Both the position numbers and the translations under genes were made by a program. Below, piece by piece: positions 32,995 to 45,698 of a stretch of 64,000 nucleotides of DNA. The stretch lies in NCBI GenBank assembly GCA_007644065.1, contig VJWN01000023.1, positions 482,251 to 546,250 on the forward strand, given 5' to 3'. Numbering within the stretch: the stretch's first letter is position 1; the number at the start of each line of letters is the position of its first letter. The DNA comes from Margaritispora aquatica (Eukaryota > Ascomycota > Leotiomycetes > Helotiales > Discinellaceae). The notes beneath the pieces are model-generated. The model was given only the letters and a program-made list of their open reading frames with translations. It did not search any database and was not told where the DNA came from.

Positions 32995-35234
32995 TCAACC
33001 CCAAGAAAACATATCAGCATTCGAAAATGTCTCCCCTCCACCTACATCAATACCTTGACTAACCATCTCTATCCTCCTGATAAAATCTTCAACGCTTTCT
33101 TTCTGGCCTCTTGTCTCTGCAGATTCCTTATGGTGTTCCACTGAAGCAGATGTATGCATATTCTCGTATGCTTGATTCCCATTGCCTGTCTCGTCCCTCC
33201 ATTGCAGTGCTTCTACCTGCTGCCAAAGGTCATTGCAGCGCATATACATATCAGCCACTTCTTCACTCTTGCCTTGTTTCGCAAGGGCCCCTAAGAGACG
33301 TAAAAGCGGGTCAATCAGTGCAAGGTCTGAAGCGGTTTCTGAGGTGTTGGTAGAGAGTGAGAGTATGTGTGAGAGAAGCGTGGTGGTCGCTGAGACGAAT
33401 ATGTGAAGTACGACCCTATTTTTATTGAGGTTAGCTCGCATCTTTTGATGGCGTGGGAATAATGAGGGGCTAATTACCAAATGCACCCATAATCCTCTCT
33501 TGGCGTGGCATGCAATAACTTCAATGCTTTCCTCGCTTCATCCACACATGTGATTGGAGGAGGTAGTTCGTGAACAACCTCCTCATCACTCACTCTCTCA
33601 GAACTTGCATTGGCCGTTTGATCCCGTTCCACTCCAGCGAATTGATGGATCACGCTCAACGTCTTGAAATAAGACAACCTGAGCGTAACATGATGCATCG
33701 TTGGTGTCACATCCGGCACATCCATCGTGGGAGTGAAGTATTCCGCGTCAAAATCAATAAGAACTGTGCTCTTCCACCTCTTTAATTGGAAAATTAAATC
33801 TCGCACGGCTGAGATGCGCTCGTGTGTTGATTGGCGAGAGGCGCGGATGGACATCAAACGCTTGTAGACTTGTCCTTGTATTTTCGCGAGCTGGATTCGA
33901 GCAAGGAAGAAAGAGTCGCTGTCTCGTGAGCTCCTGCGATGTATTTGGACATCGAGGTGGAATGCCGAGTCGAGGTCGAGATCCATCTCCTCATCATCTT
34001 GATTCGGGGGTTGGCCTATGCGTAGTGAGAGATCTTTGTCAAGGAAGTATGCGACCCAAAATACTTGTTTGCGAGTTTGGATCTCGGATGCGCTGAGTCC
34101 ATTGGTACCTGGTGGTGTTTTGCGATGCAGGTTCATGCGGTGTGCTACCTTAATCGCTGCCGACAATAAAGACGAGAAAGGAGTGGGATTCGGTGTGCCT
34201 TGTACTATGATTGCCATGCCCAGGAGAGCCTGCACAGAAGCAAGAGTAGGGTGAAGCATAGACAACTCCGTGGACACAGAAAGGGCATTCTGGAAATATC
34301 CCCACGCTTTACGGTCCTCGGCAATGTTGTCATTTGATCTTAAAGCGTCGAAGCGATGTCCAAGTGCGAGAACGACATTCAAGCAGGCCCAGTAGGTGGG
34401 CGAGCTGAAGTCTTGTGAGTATTCCATCATCTGGAGGTATGAACTCTGGCCGAAAATGGGAAACACGGAGTTGAATCCTGCGAAAAATGTGTGTATGAGA
34501 CGTACAGCTTCATCGCGAGGTGGCATCGGCTTGAAAATGCGTCGAGAGAAGAGGCTATGTCGGGCAGTGAGGTTCCAATCGCCTCGTGTGTAGTTATCTT
34601 GGAGGCCAGCGAAGCCGTCAGCTGGAGGTGTCAGTCTCGTACAACTTGTGGCTTAAGCTCGAATACCTACTCAAGGAAAGGATGACAAGGTTATGTGTTC
34701 GTGCACCATCCGATGGTCGTAAGAATTCTGTATTTCTGTATGGATATTCTTCTCCCCAGGCGCGATGAGGTGACCATTGAGATGTATTGCGTTGCTCTTG
34801 TGGAGGTGTTTCGTGTCTCACAATTTCCATAGACTCAGGTGAAGACTCTTCTTCCGCCGAGGACTGTGCTTGCCGCTCAGCGGTGAGTTTGATCTGTTCC
34901 TCCATTTTCCTGAGTCGTTTCTCCAACTCATCAACACGAGGTTGGCTGGATTTCATCAGCACTTCTCAAGCTGGAAATGACGGAGGCATACCCATTCGCT
35001 CTCCTTGGTCTTCTCTTCACTTTGATGGGCGTGAAATGGCATGTTGTCCGGTAGCGTTTGCATTGTACACATATGTCTTCTGTTGGCTCACATCGAATTT
35101 TCTTCTTGCGACACATGTCACATGCCTTCCAGATGTCAGTCACGGACATGATAGGATTATTTCCTCTTTCGATGTTAATCTTACAAGCGAGATCTACATA
35201 CCCTTGTAATAAGTACCTCAGAGCCTCCAGACAT
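32995..35234 (-). CDS. Zn2Cys6 transcription factor with fungal-specific TF domain
   Basis: Five exons in phase: 35234-35202 (11 codons), 35125-34992, 34945-34671, 34621-33478 and 33415-32995 (668 aa). Donors are GTATGT, GTATGC, GTAGGT and GTAATT. The zinc cluster (ACDMCRKKKIRCEPTEDICV then QCKRYRTTCHF, ~12-42) is split from the start codon by the first intron. It is followed by basic KVKRRPRR and a coiled-coil linker (VDELEKRLRKMEEQIKL). The middle homology region has LIHTFFAGFNSVFPIFGQSS, LNVVLALGHRF, MAIIVQGTPNPTPFSSLLSA, RKQVFWVAYFLDKDLSLRIG (with RIGQPP) and DDEEMDLDL. The DNA site would be CGG half-sites; the target genes are unknown. Confidence 0.92.
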
Positions 35235-35989
35235 TTTATCCTCTTGGTTCATGTATCTTCACTACTCTTTTATTCTTCACAATCCCTTGGCCACAATTTC
35301 CGGTATCTTTTTCTCCTAGAACTTTGAGAAAGAGTAAGAGAGAAAGTAAAAACATTTCGGAAAAAAACCAGAGAGCCTTTCCCGTAATAAGTGTCAATGG
35401 AGTAAGCCGATCAAATCAGGGGCGCAAGCGAATGCCTGTGTGGTGGGCGATGAAACTGGGGTTGGTGGAGCTGATTTCAAAGCAGAGTATGGCACGTGAC
35501 TTTGTGCTTGTTCACTTCCCGGCTGGATAGAGCCTGTTTGGGTATGAGACGTCTGAAGAGGGGAATAAGAAGAACTGGTAATTTGTGACTTCACAGCACC
35601 TAAATGCTTGGCTTTATCAACTTCTGGAGAGGTAGAGGGATTTTGTATTGGGATGAAAATCGGGTACCGTGACTTGGCTCTAAGTTTCTTGGTCGGACAC
35701 CGATGGCGATACCTTAAGCCAAAACCACATTTTGGTAGCTATGAACTGGAATTCTTGCTGAAGCAAATAACGAGACATCAAATGGATCTCTGAGAATACT
35801 GTGGAGTGTTCTTTTGCATTGATGTTGTGATGTTGTGAATGTTTAAGGTTGATATCCCTTTCGGAGCGGATGTTACGAAGGGTCCGGGACTAGTGAGGAT
35901 TCAGACATGGAGATTTGCCACATCTTGGCCCTCGCTCTCCCTTACTTTTGTATTCACCCAACAATCACAATCACCAGTTTAAGGTTAAT
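35235..35989. other. Divergent promoter region
   Basis: Gene-free 755 bp between the C6 factor and the MobA-like gene. ORFs at 35324-35793 (+) lack protein-like wording. No strong box seen. Confidence 0.4.
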
Positions 35990-36750
35990 ATGGATTTTGA
36001 ATTGGGTGGTCCACTTCTTGAGCTTTTACTGCTTGTTGGAGGAGGAGCATCAACACGTATGGGAACTCGCAAAGAGCTTCTTGTTCTACCTAATGGTCGA
36101 ACGTCACTTGAGCATGCGCTAGAGACTTTGCATAGTGCTGTCCCCTCAGCCAGAATAATTTATATATCTATTCACGACGAATCTCAAGTCACTGCAATGA
36201 AGCCAGCATTAGAGAGAATAGAAGCTTTGGAGATGAAACCAACGGATCACGATCACCAAATCCTGTTCCCAAGCTTGGAGTTTATTTTCGACTTAGAATC
36301 GGACATCGGTCCTGCAGCAGGTCTACTCGCCGCACATAGGACTCAGCCAAATACCAAATGGCTTGTCTTGGGATGTGATTATCCGCTGTTGCCGCCTTAT
36401 GCTCTACAGCAATTGATTCTGGAGTACCGAGATCCAGTTACACGCTTTCGGAACGCGGCAGGCTTCGCAGAGCCGTTGATCGCTATATGGAGTCCAGAAT
36501 CGCTAGAGAAGTTGAGATTAGGTGTGGGATCAGGTGTGGAAAATGGCATATATGGATTCAATAGAGTGGTAAATGATATGAATGGCAACTTGGTGAGGCC
36601 CCTTAGAGAACATTGGATCACAAGAACGAGCGCGAAAGAAGAATGGGAAATGACCATGAAGATGACTGCGAGGTGAGTTGATATTCACTTCTCCTATTTC
36701 ATATACTATAAAGATGCAAGAGAGGGGTACATCTCAAATTTCCCAACTGA
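35990..36750 (+). CDS. MobA-like nucleotidyltransferase (molybdenum cofactor guanylyltransferase-like)
   Basis: Exon 1 is 35990-36672. A GTGAGT donor at 36673 and ATAAAG acceptor give a short exon 2 (36714-36750), or the gene ends at the retained TGA. The ATG at 35990 (MDFELGG) is preferred, since the longer frame to 35915 has no ATG. The signature LLLVGGGASTRMGTRKELL fits the NTP-transferase consensus GGxSxRMGxxK. Others are DIGPAAGLLAAH, WLVLGCDYPLL (metal-binding Asp) and GFAEPLIAIWSPESL. MobA-type enzymes link GMP to molybdopterin; a fungal cytosolic copy could serve the molybdenum cofactor or another sugar/nucleotide. Length (~240 aa) is close to the family's ~200. The last intron is only 41 nt, so the C-terminus is uncertain. 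Confidence 0.8.
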
Positions 36751-38164
36751 GTTGCCAGGTCCAACTTCCTCGCGATCAGGTGAGATGGAAACCCAACAGT
36801 TCGCTTGCAGCAAAAGTTTTATTTTGTCAGAGCCTTGGTCAGCAGATATCGCAGCTTCTGCTGTTTCAATTGAGCGACGGCCATATCAAAATGCGTGCAG
36901 ATGTGCCGGCCTGTCGAAGTTCTGTGCAGTCAAGGAAGGGTACTTCAATGTGGCTTGAACGCCCTTTTCAACTGATACTGAATAGAGAAATCGAAGATAT
37001 GGCAAAAGTACGAAACTTAGACACACTGCTGAAGCCAATGGATTAACTGCAAGCCCAAAGAATGTAATGTTCGGTTGCGACTCGTCTTCATCGTCTTGAG
37101 TAGGTGATACAAGAGGTGTGCTGGTCATTCTATTTTCATGTGCTTTATCAAACTATGTGAAAGTCTTGCCGTCCTATCAATGCTGTCACACTAGTGTTTC
37201 CAGAGGCTATAATCATTCAATGCAGTCATTGCGAAGATTAATAGCCTTTTCGACCGCCATCCGACCATTTCACTTCTATAAACTCCAGAGATCATGGTCA
37301 TTTCGAACTAAGCATCACAAGTTCAAGATTCGGAGTGGCGAACGAAATCAGAGGCTGCATCAAACTGTTATAAGGAAATTGTCTCGTGTTCTAGCCGAAG
37401 AAAGGATTGAGCTTACCATCATAGAGCACTCAAAGCTGAATATCTATGACTCTTAAATAATGTCAAATTAAGTTAGGGCTAGAAGACCTAGCAGGCGAAG
37501 CGGGTGGGAGCGCGGATTGAGTACCAGATTTGAGTGAGAAGTCGTCAAAAATTGTTAGTTCCTGCTGCTGTTTCTAGGGAAGGTATTGAAGTGTTGAGTG
37601 TGGATATAAGCAATGAATAGTTTCGCTTTGGAAGCTTCAAGAACCCCGCGGATCCTACCAGAACCTAGCCTTATTGATCTAACGTTTTGCTACGAGGAGC
37701 GAAGCTTTAAGAAGTCTGCATAACAAGCTATCAAATGCCGGTCATAATCGCTTTGTTGCTTTTTAATGCTCGAGATGCGCTCGCTTTACCTTTCCTCTGT
37801 GCCAAACTCTCTGATGATAATGCAACCAAGAACTAGTGAAAGAAGTGGTTGAATTTGATATGGCATCAAGCTGGGATTGGGGTGGAAGTGACATATACTC
37901 TCTACCTCTCACACCCCCTCTAGCGGACAAAGCAAAGCACCATGCCCTTGACATAGAATCTGTCAATACCATGGTACGCAACGAAATCATGGAGAAGTTG
38001 GCGAACGATATCGAGGACATCATGTTTGACAATATGCCAGTCAATCGAGCGATACGTCCATCAAAATGGGACAGATCTTCGAACAACGAGGAGGCGAGGA
38101 ATTACTGAACAATTGGTTACCTTGGAGAGAAAGCTGGCTGGTGAGAGGATCGGTTGTCTGGGTG
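36751..38164. other. Sparse region with small doubtful ORFs
   Basis: 37128-36886 (-) starts MTSTPLVSPTQDDEDESQPN and has a hydrophobic NPLASAVCLSFVLLPYLRFL; it may be a small membrane protein. 37857-38107 (+, from the TTTGATATG start) reads ASSWDWGGSDIYSLPLTPPL and NEIMEKLANDIEDIMFDN, protein-like but without neighbours in frame. Neither is strong enough to call. From here rightwards intact genes become rare. Confidence 0.35.
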
Positions 38165-39415
38165 AGCAGACGAGGACATAGGGAGAACACTCGTATCCAC
38201 TTTACCTGCTTCTCTCAAAAATTCACCAGACTCAAATTCCCATTCTGTTTACGCCCCTCTACTGCGAACTCTGCCATATCATCATTGTAGTGCTTCAGGT
38301 ACTTAAATAACTCTCTTTGGTCGATGAAAGGCAAAGCGATATCATTTGAATGGCCTCTTGGTCTCACGAAAGCCCTCCAAGAATGATCGAATCGAAAGTG
38401 GAATCGATCAGAATAGCAGCCAGCTCATGATCTTTGCTGGACTAGATGTGCTCGACAGGTGCACTTGAGCTCGACGATGTTCGCAATCCCCACCAAATTA
38501 TCAACTCAGCCGCCATCCAAGCATAACAACACTGTCTTTTTCTGCCCTTCCTTGACAAACTCGTGGACGGCTGGTGTCGAGAGAAATTGAGTAAATATTG
38601 AGAAAGTGCGGTCTTTGACGGTGCGGAAGAGGGTCGTGTATATAGCCATGGCGCTGGCGCTAGTAGTGAATGCCAACTTGGCTTTCTTCGAGCCCTAGGC
38701 TCCCTCCAGTTGCTTGCTAAGAATCTCGAAGCAATAGCTTAAAAATTCAATGCACTCATCCGTCTTGACATTCATAGACGGACCAGACGCATATGATAGT
38801 CATGCCCTCGCAAGTTTCTTTGGTGCCAGTTTCCTTGGCACCAGTTTATATCGAAAGTCATGGTGCTCTTCACACTTATCATGCAATCGCTTGATAGTGA
38901 TCGTTTTCATCTTCATACATATAGTGGAGGCATCGGCGGGTCTTTCCAATGTCTCTACCAATTGCTGGAGCCCAGACAGAACGTCATCTGACGTGAAGTG
39001 ATCCCACCTTGCATAAACAAAGAGCCTCGTCTTTGCCTCAATGAGGCATTTGATTGTCAACATTGCGCCTGGCCCGATCTTCTTGGCTCTGGGTGGGTGA
39101 CTGGTCTTTCTGACCCTAGGCTCATCATACATCCCAAGGAGTCTGTACTAAATCCCGTCCCAGGCAAAGAGCCTGTCCTTTTCGATGATCACCAGTTCAA
39201 CATCGGCTAAGGTGATGATCGCCTCATCTTCACTTTTATTGTCTGGTGTGTCATATACGACAATTTGGTCGCTGGAGCTTTTCGCCCGTTGGGTGCTCTC
39301 GGTAATGAATTGTGAAATCTTTTAAAGGAATGGAATTAGAATTTGTATAAACTAGATTTTTGGCAAACTTACCGTATCGGTTGTGTCAAGATCTTTCCCC
39401 CTGGCTACTAAGAGG
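38165..39415 (-). pseudogene. Decayed unidentified gene with six in-frame stops
   Basis: After a clean intron (39372-39319, GTAAGT ... TTTAAAAG), one frame stays protein-like for ~1.15 kb: DTTDTISQFITESTQRAKSS, DEAIITLADVELVIIEKDRL, KCLIEAKTRLFVYARWDHFT, SGLQQLVETLERPADA, KTDECIEFLSYCFEILSKQL, STPAVHEFVKEGQKKTVLLC. It carries stops at codons starting (minus strand) 39150 (TAG), 38802 (TGA), 38697 (TAG), 38508 (TGA), 38427 (TGA) and 38217 (TGA). Upstream, exon sequence (FAPTKQALNFL) may continue to ~39470. I do not recognise the family; LLCLDGG near the end faintly recalls an actin/Hsp70-type phosphate loop, but that is too weak to use. It is clearly a dead gene. Confidence 0.6.
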
Positions 39416-40381
39416 CAAGAAGTTCAGGGCCTGCTTGGTTGGAGCAAACGTGAAGTCAAATGATTCAAATGTAAATAAACACGACCGAGAGATGAATGAA
39501 CAATAACTTGTTAACACTGTGTTTGTGATTGTGGTATCGTGGAATTGTAAATCGCAATCATATCTGAGATAGTTCTAGATGAGATGATGTGATGTTTTTG
39601 TGAAGTGCAGATGGAAGATTGTTGTCAAGGGAAGAAGTTGGTAAAAGCTAGTAGATCGAGAGTTGGGCAAACACAAGCTACGAAAGTGAATTCAATATGC
39701 GAAAGAACAGATCATAGAACTCACCTTGGCCTGCAAAACCACACAGAGTGTCGCCAATAGCCAGTTGGTTTTATAATTGCGTTCTAAGAATATTCAAGCT
39801 TGATTTGAAAGCGATTGCAGTACTAGTTGACTTTTGTTCCATTCTAGAATTAGCCACACTCGATATCTTCGATCGAATTGAAGTAGAGAATCTTTGCAGG
39901 AACAACACTTTCTCTACCCTCCTACCTGCCCACCTCCAGGCACAACAAGATTGATTTCTACTCATCCTCTTTCAAAGATTGCAAAACAGCAAATGCTGGA
40001 AGAAAATCGCCAAAGGTTGAGAGGGTAAGTCTTTCATGACATAGGACAAACTTTTACAGCAAGGGAAGGCGTCACTGAGGATTCAACACCATTCTGGGTT
40101 TCCAGGTTCTAGATACAAGTACAACACTTCAATATCCCCCTCGTCAGATACCAAATCAGCAAGAGAGGAGATGTCAATATCAAGCCACAACAGTTCGCCC
40201 CCCCTTCATATCCTTCAAATTTCATCGACTATCTTACCTACTCTCATTCATCAAATTCATCTCTTAAATAGACAGCGCAGCCCAAAATCGAACCAAGTTT
40301 TTGGAGTGACGAGAGAAATGGCGTACTGGGGACCGAAACATACCATCAACTCCCCACAGCATCCAAAAGAGCATCGATATA
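39416..40381. other. Gene-free stretch
   Basis: AT-rich, with opposite short ORFs at 39748-39965 that mirror each other. Nothing supported. Confidence 0.4.
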
Positions 40382-43335
40382 ATGGCAAATTCCATCCCTA
40401 ATCAGATCGAGGTGGCCATTGATAGGAAACTATCAGCTTTGCAGGCTGCACTAGTTCATCAGTCTGACGAGCGAGTTGTTAAGCAGATGCAACTATTGAC
40501 TTCCTCGATGAATGAGACAGTTGGGAATTTAACGACATTGATAGAGGAGAAGGTTGCAAAGCTAACCGCAAATTTCGAGACTATCCTGAAAGATGAATCA
40601 AGCCGATATGCAATGTTCAATGGTGCAATATCCGACATCATGACTAGTGTTGATAATTTGTCACGATCCCAATCGGCCTTGAGCACTAACATCAACGAGG
40701 CATTAACGGAAATCGGCAAGAGCAGCCTTACCCCAACCATTCACGAAAAGTCAATATCTGAGATCAAGGAGAGCATTCGGGACTTGAAAGAGTCTCTTCC
40801 TACCTTGACGAAGAGCGATGTCGCCAGTGCCTTATCGGAAGCTAGCAGGACAGTTGTTAGTTTAGCTGGTCACAAAAGGTCAATGAGTGATATCAATGCC
40901 AGCATTATGGACTTGAAAGAATCGCTTCCTGCACTAGCGAGGGATACGGTTGCCAATGCCATGTTTACGGTCAGTGAGTCTGTTCGTACATCAGTGGCAC
41001 ATTTTGATACGGGCGTGGTCGAGTTACAACAGGCACTGCCTAAGTTGACCAAAGAGGATATCAACGAAGCTATTTCGCTCGCGAGTAAGTCTCTCGTCAG
41101 TGTCTCGAGCCACGAGAAGGGAGTGGGCAATATCAACAGGAGTATGGAAGAACTGAAACAGTCACTACCGACCTTAACAAAGAACGATGTCATCAACGCC
41201 ATCACAAGGGCAAGTGCAACCTTCAATGAATCAATAGAACAAGTCGACACTCATATTCAAGAATTGAAGCAGTCGCTACCTACGATCACGAAGGAGGATG
41301 TCACCAATGCTATTCTCGTCGCGAGCAAGTCTGTTGTGAGCCTGGCAAATCACCAAGACTCAGTTACAAAGATAAACTCACGTATTGAGAGAGTGGAGCA
41401 ATCCCAGTCTCCTCTGACTAAGGAGGATGTCGTCAGTGCAATCGCAACAGCTACTGATTCTGTCATCAAGATTTTGGGGGATGAGGCTGGAACGTCTTCA
41501 ATTGCGGTGAATCTTAACGACATCATCTCTCTTTGCGCAAGGTCAAAAGCCAGGTGGATGCAATTGCTCTAGACACCAAAGTGACCAGTGAAAATTTTGG
41601 CAGCTCTAGTGCTGACGTTACCATGTGCTCCCAATTATCCTCAATCAGAACATCCACCACCATCATGGTCCAGACTGTACAAGCTATCAAGGATAGAATG
41701 GGGGCATCTAGTTGTGGCGTAGCAATTTTACCGGCGATGGGTATCACTGTTGCCAAGATGACCAGCATTGACGGAAAGTTGATCCAACTCCGAGACCAAT
41801 CGGCCTCTGAGAATACTGCATTCGAGGAGCGAATGAAATCGCTAGAGACAAAATCAGAAAGTCTCGTGCAGGCGAGTGACTCCGTGAAAGCTACTGTAGA
41901 TATAATTATGGAGTCACAGAGTCAGTGAAGGCGGCGGTTGGCGAGGTAGGGAGAAGTTCCAATGTGGCGACAGAAATTGCTGCCCTCAAGGCACTTGCTG
42001 GCAGTTTGGACCAGAAAATCGATGAATTGACGACGAACTACATGTAGTCCACGGACAATAAACTGGGGCAAATACAAGACGCAGTGAAACTAGCAGCAGG
42101 TAACTCGGCAACGATTATCAAGAAAATTGGTGGAACTGACGACTGCAATCTGATTGGTTGTGTATGGTGGCTTTAGCAGGAGATGTCAATCCTTCCTGCC
42201 GTAAAAGATCTGAATGCATTAACAGATATCATAATGCAATTAATGATCGACTTGGGGAACCATGTGCTGGAGAGACAATTTCTTCGCTGATCAGACACTT
42301 GAGAGCGAGTTCCACGAAGCTCGACCAACACCTCACTAACCTAGGGGTCGATGCTGCTCGCGTTTCACAAGCAGCGAGCAATAGAATGGAGCGGATGGAA
42401 AACACTTGTCTGACTACGGGCCATCTGAATATTTTACATATGAAGCTCGATGATATACTTGGTCTGATTTGGAAGGAGGAGTTGGAATGTACGGGAGAGA
42501 TGATTCTTTTCTCACCCGTGAAATCGGACTTACTACTTCTGAAAGACCTGCTAGAACATTCATTGGAGGAATCCACAAAAGAGCTATCACACGTCCGTCA
42601 AAAAGTAGATGCCCCAGGGTATGCATTCTCCAGTCAACTCTCGCAAAGCATCAAATCAACTGGTGCATTCATGGGAAAGCTCGAACAAGGGGTTTACGGA
42701 GAACTCAGTCGTCTGCCAACACTTGAGCAAATAGTATAATCCGAAGGACCTGTGATGGAGCAAGAGATAGGACTTCGTGGAGACGGGCAAGAGCAAATTC
42801 AGGATGGCCCTCAAGCTGGTAGCCTAGGGCAAGAGGAGCACATTCTGAAAGAGAATAAGCTTGGAGACAAGCGACCTTTGACTTCAGGTACGGATACCGA
42901 CCACCAGATCAAATGAGTCCGAGCTAATGGATATGCTACCCCTTGGAAGCAGATTTTTATTGCCTATGCACCCAAGGGCAAGCAGTTCACTAGTAAGGAC
43001 TTGTCGCGGAGCAATCTGCTGGAGTCCATCAAGGAACTGATCATACTCCACGACGGGGTCAAGAAGAGCATCCATCGTGACAAGAGTATGAAGGTCAATG
43101 GTGAGGGGCCTACGTTTTGTTAGCTGTCTCAGCTCGCCACGAGCATCTCTACACCAGATGAACCATTGCCTGCAGTGATCGAACTAGGGAAACAGCTGAT
43201 CGAGGAGATGAAATGGCTGGATATATCAGAAAATGTCCACGATGCAAGCGGGCCGAGGAGCATGGTAAACCTGCTACCTGCTTCTACTTCATGACAAGAA
43301 GTCTGTGTCGTGTCTGTTTTCGGGATTACAAGTGA
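40382..43335 (+). pseudogene. Large coiled-coil repeat protein, broken by frameshifts
   Basis: An intact 396-codon start (ATG 40382, MANSIPNQIEVAIDRKLSAL) runs into a frame change near 41535-41570: NLNDIISL continues best as LRKVKSQVDAIALDTK in another frame to 41928. Coding resumes in a third frame at ~41930 (SVKAAVGEVGRSSNVATEIA, TAG at 42045), then 42158-42739 (LRASSTKLDQHLTNLGVDAA, HLNILHMKLDDILGLIWKEE). It continues past 42740 (SNLLESIKELIILHDGVKKS) and ends near 43335 with a zinc-binding-like CPRCKRAEEHGKPATC ... CRVCFRDYK. Together it is a ~950-residue helical protein with a C-terminal Cx2C pair. Family unknown. Multiple independent breaks make an assembly error unlikely. Confidence 0.6.
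40745..41482 (+). repeat. Six 37-43-residue protein repeats
   Basis: Repeats align on (I/M)xxLKxSLPxLTKxDVxxAI xxAS, e.g. DLKESLPTLTKSDVASAL, ELKQSLPTLTKNDVINAI, ELKQSLPTITKEDVTNAI, RVEQSQSPLTKEDVVSAI. Spacing is 43, 43, 37, 43, 37 and 43 residues (repeats 3 and 5 lack six residues), so units were duplicated in pairs. Helical, heptad-like. Confidence 0.75.
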
Positions 43336-43744
43336 TGGAATCCGACCCAACCTTACTTCCTAAGCTATGGGGTTAATAATAAAGCCGCTAGCTGCTAGAG
43401 TAGCATCAAAGAAATTGTTTTACTCGAGGTGGTTTGGGACTGCCTTATTTTGGGTTGTTGATGCTCGTATGGATCTTGCACATTGAGCCCTTGATGCCCG
43501 CTTGGATCTCACACATTCAGATTTTATTTCTTGAATGCCATATTCCCTCATTTTTCAACAGAATTTGGTCTTTTCAACTTGTCGAACTTATCTAACTTTC
43601 GAATTTTTTATCCTTTGATAATGGCAAGTCTACTACAACTATTTTCAAGACCGAACAGAAATATTCGGATATAGAAGAATCTGTTGATGATACGAAGACC
43701 CAAAAGCCTGGAGTCAAAAGAGAAGTAGATATCGCGAAGAAGGC

Positions 43745-44797
43745 ATGAGAGAGGGCGTTGATGATGCGTTGGACGTGATAGTTGTTTGGGAGTTAGCTGA
43801 TGAGGATAGCACATAAGTCAAGCAAAAAGCTATATTACTGAACCAATCGAACATCACACTTCAAAATGCTGTGATGGAAAGGGTCAAGTTCGTACTGGAG
43901 GTTCTCGTGGACAGGGTTGGATTTTTCAAAGTCGTTGGTGCACTAGAAATTTTCAATCCTGCTACAACTGGGAAGGAAGACAGAATCATCGTCTCGGACG
44001 AACAGCTTACACTGGATGAAGTTCTCCGAGTCGGAAAGCTGTACCTCTGTGGTAAAGATAACACAGAGGTGACAAGCACTCGGGTTTGCTCCTTGATGAA
44101 GGAGTTGTCCTCTAAACTAACCGAAGGGAGAAAGATTGCCATGGAGCGATTCAGTCAAGGGATATTTAATATAATACTAGTATCGCTAGAAAAGAAGCGA
44201 CCAGAGACCATTCCCTCGCCCTCGTCGGTTCGTTCTCCCACGACCATACAGGCTAAAAAGAGGAGCTTGGATGATTTCACTGATGATATTTTTAATGGCC
44301 CAACCACAGCCGACCAAGAATTCTCTGACGATGACGAGCATGACGAAGGGGTTGTATTTATGTAGAACGCGGATGCCCGCCAACTCGATCAGGACGTTGA
44401 CTCGGATGATGTGACTGGGTCTCTAGGGGACCTTCCTCGAGACAATTGTGATAGACATGCAGGAAACAAGGAACATGAATTGCATGTAGAAATCCAAAAA
44501 CCCACGAGGAAAAAGCATCTGCAGGAAGCGCTCTGCTTTGCTAAGAACTCTCTAGAAGAACAGAAGAGTACGCGCTTGAAGATTAAACGAGAGTCTTGGG
44601 ATCTGAAATATATAGTACTTGCCGACAAAGTATTTTCCGAGCAATCGCCCACTGATGTCCTGAAGAGGATCTCGACAGACCTTGACGCTCTGCGTTCTCT
44701 TTCTCTGAGGGCATACGATTCTCAGTGTCACTCCTTTATTTCGTGGATAGGGATTTATAGCGCGGGTATGGGAACAGTAAAGATGATACATCATTGA
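43745..44797 (+). pseudogene. Unidentified helical protein gene with in-frame TAA and TAG
   Basis: One frame is protein-like from ~43745 to TGA 44795, broken by TAA 43814-43816 and TAG 44363-44365. It contains VKFVLEVLVDRVGFFKVVGA, SDEQLTLDEVLRVGKLYLCG, LMKELSSKLTEGRKIAMERF, an acidic DDDEHDEG segment before the TAG, then VLKRISTDLDALRSLSLRAY. The first ATG after the TAA gives a 164-aa ORF (43871-44365) that could still be expressed. Upstream (43620-43745) are more short coding-like pieces in other frames. Family unknown. Confidence 0.45.
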
Positions 44798-45698
44798 GAA
44801 ATAACGGCTGTGATTTCGAATGAAAGCTTTCTGAAACGTCGTTATGGCGGTTCTTGCTCAGGTCTGTGGTTCAGCGAGTGGAGTCCATGAACTCTCCCGT
44901 ATCCTCTCCAGCAACTTATCATCAGATCCAACGCCAACATCAAACAGCATGTCTTCCGAATCTTAACTTCTATCGGAACCTCTGGAGATTCCCGACACAC
45001 CTCAAGAACAATCTCTCAGTTCCGACATCGCTTCTTCTCCACCAGTGCCTGTTTGGATTCCCTGGAGCACGGCTCAACATGTGTGAAATCTGCAACCCCC
45101 CCCCCCCCCCCCCGCTATTTTTTACAGTTCAAAGGTTAGTGAAAAATATCTAAAAACGGAATCGAAGCTGGACTTGAAAGTGCAGAGTGCCTGAGGAAAT
45201 CAGTATCAATATTTCGGGATTGTAAAAAAGGTATGAGTAGTTTTTCAAAGACATACGTGTACCAGGAGCCATGACTCTGTTTGCTGGAGCTCTCATACAA
45301 TCGATTTTGTAGGAAAAATATATCGAAACGCGCTCATAAACATTTGCAAGAGCGCCATTGATAACTGATACTATAATCCAGGTCACAAGCAGAAGAGGTG
45401 AAGATTTCATGGCTGCGAAATGTGTATACATATATAGTTTTAGCTCTGCTCAATCCTCCTATGTTGAAAGACTCTTCATAAGGGTATCAAACTCATTAAA
45501 GTCAACCAAGCGGGGTCATCCACACTTTCCACGTCTACTTGAAAACTCTACGATAATTCAGAATTCGATTTTGGAAGAAGCAAGAAAACTTGTTCGCCCT
45601 GTATGCAGCCAACTGCATTAGCGAGGCTATGACCGGATGTTTTAGGAGGTGCTGCCAAGGATAATATCGCAGATTTGATTCACGGAACCAAGTCGTTG
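44798..45698. other. Degenerate region with C18 run
   Basis: Short ORFs on both strands at 44854-45621 have no protein-like wording. Some fragments (QSALRKSVSIF-like at ~45180) may be exon relics. The C homopolymer is listed separately. Confidence 0.35.
45096..45113 (+). repeat. Poly-C run of 18
   Basis: Eighteen consecutive C, the longest homopolymer in the window. Such runs are unstable and hard to sequence. Confidence 0.95.

Noticed and set aside
38500..38560. Hsp70/actin-type phosphate loop in the dead gene (LLCLDGG)
   Set aside because: Only a few residues match and the rest of the frame has no Hsp70 motifs.
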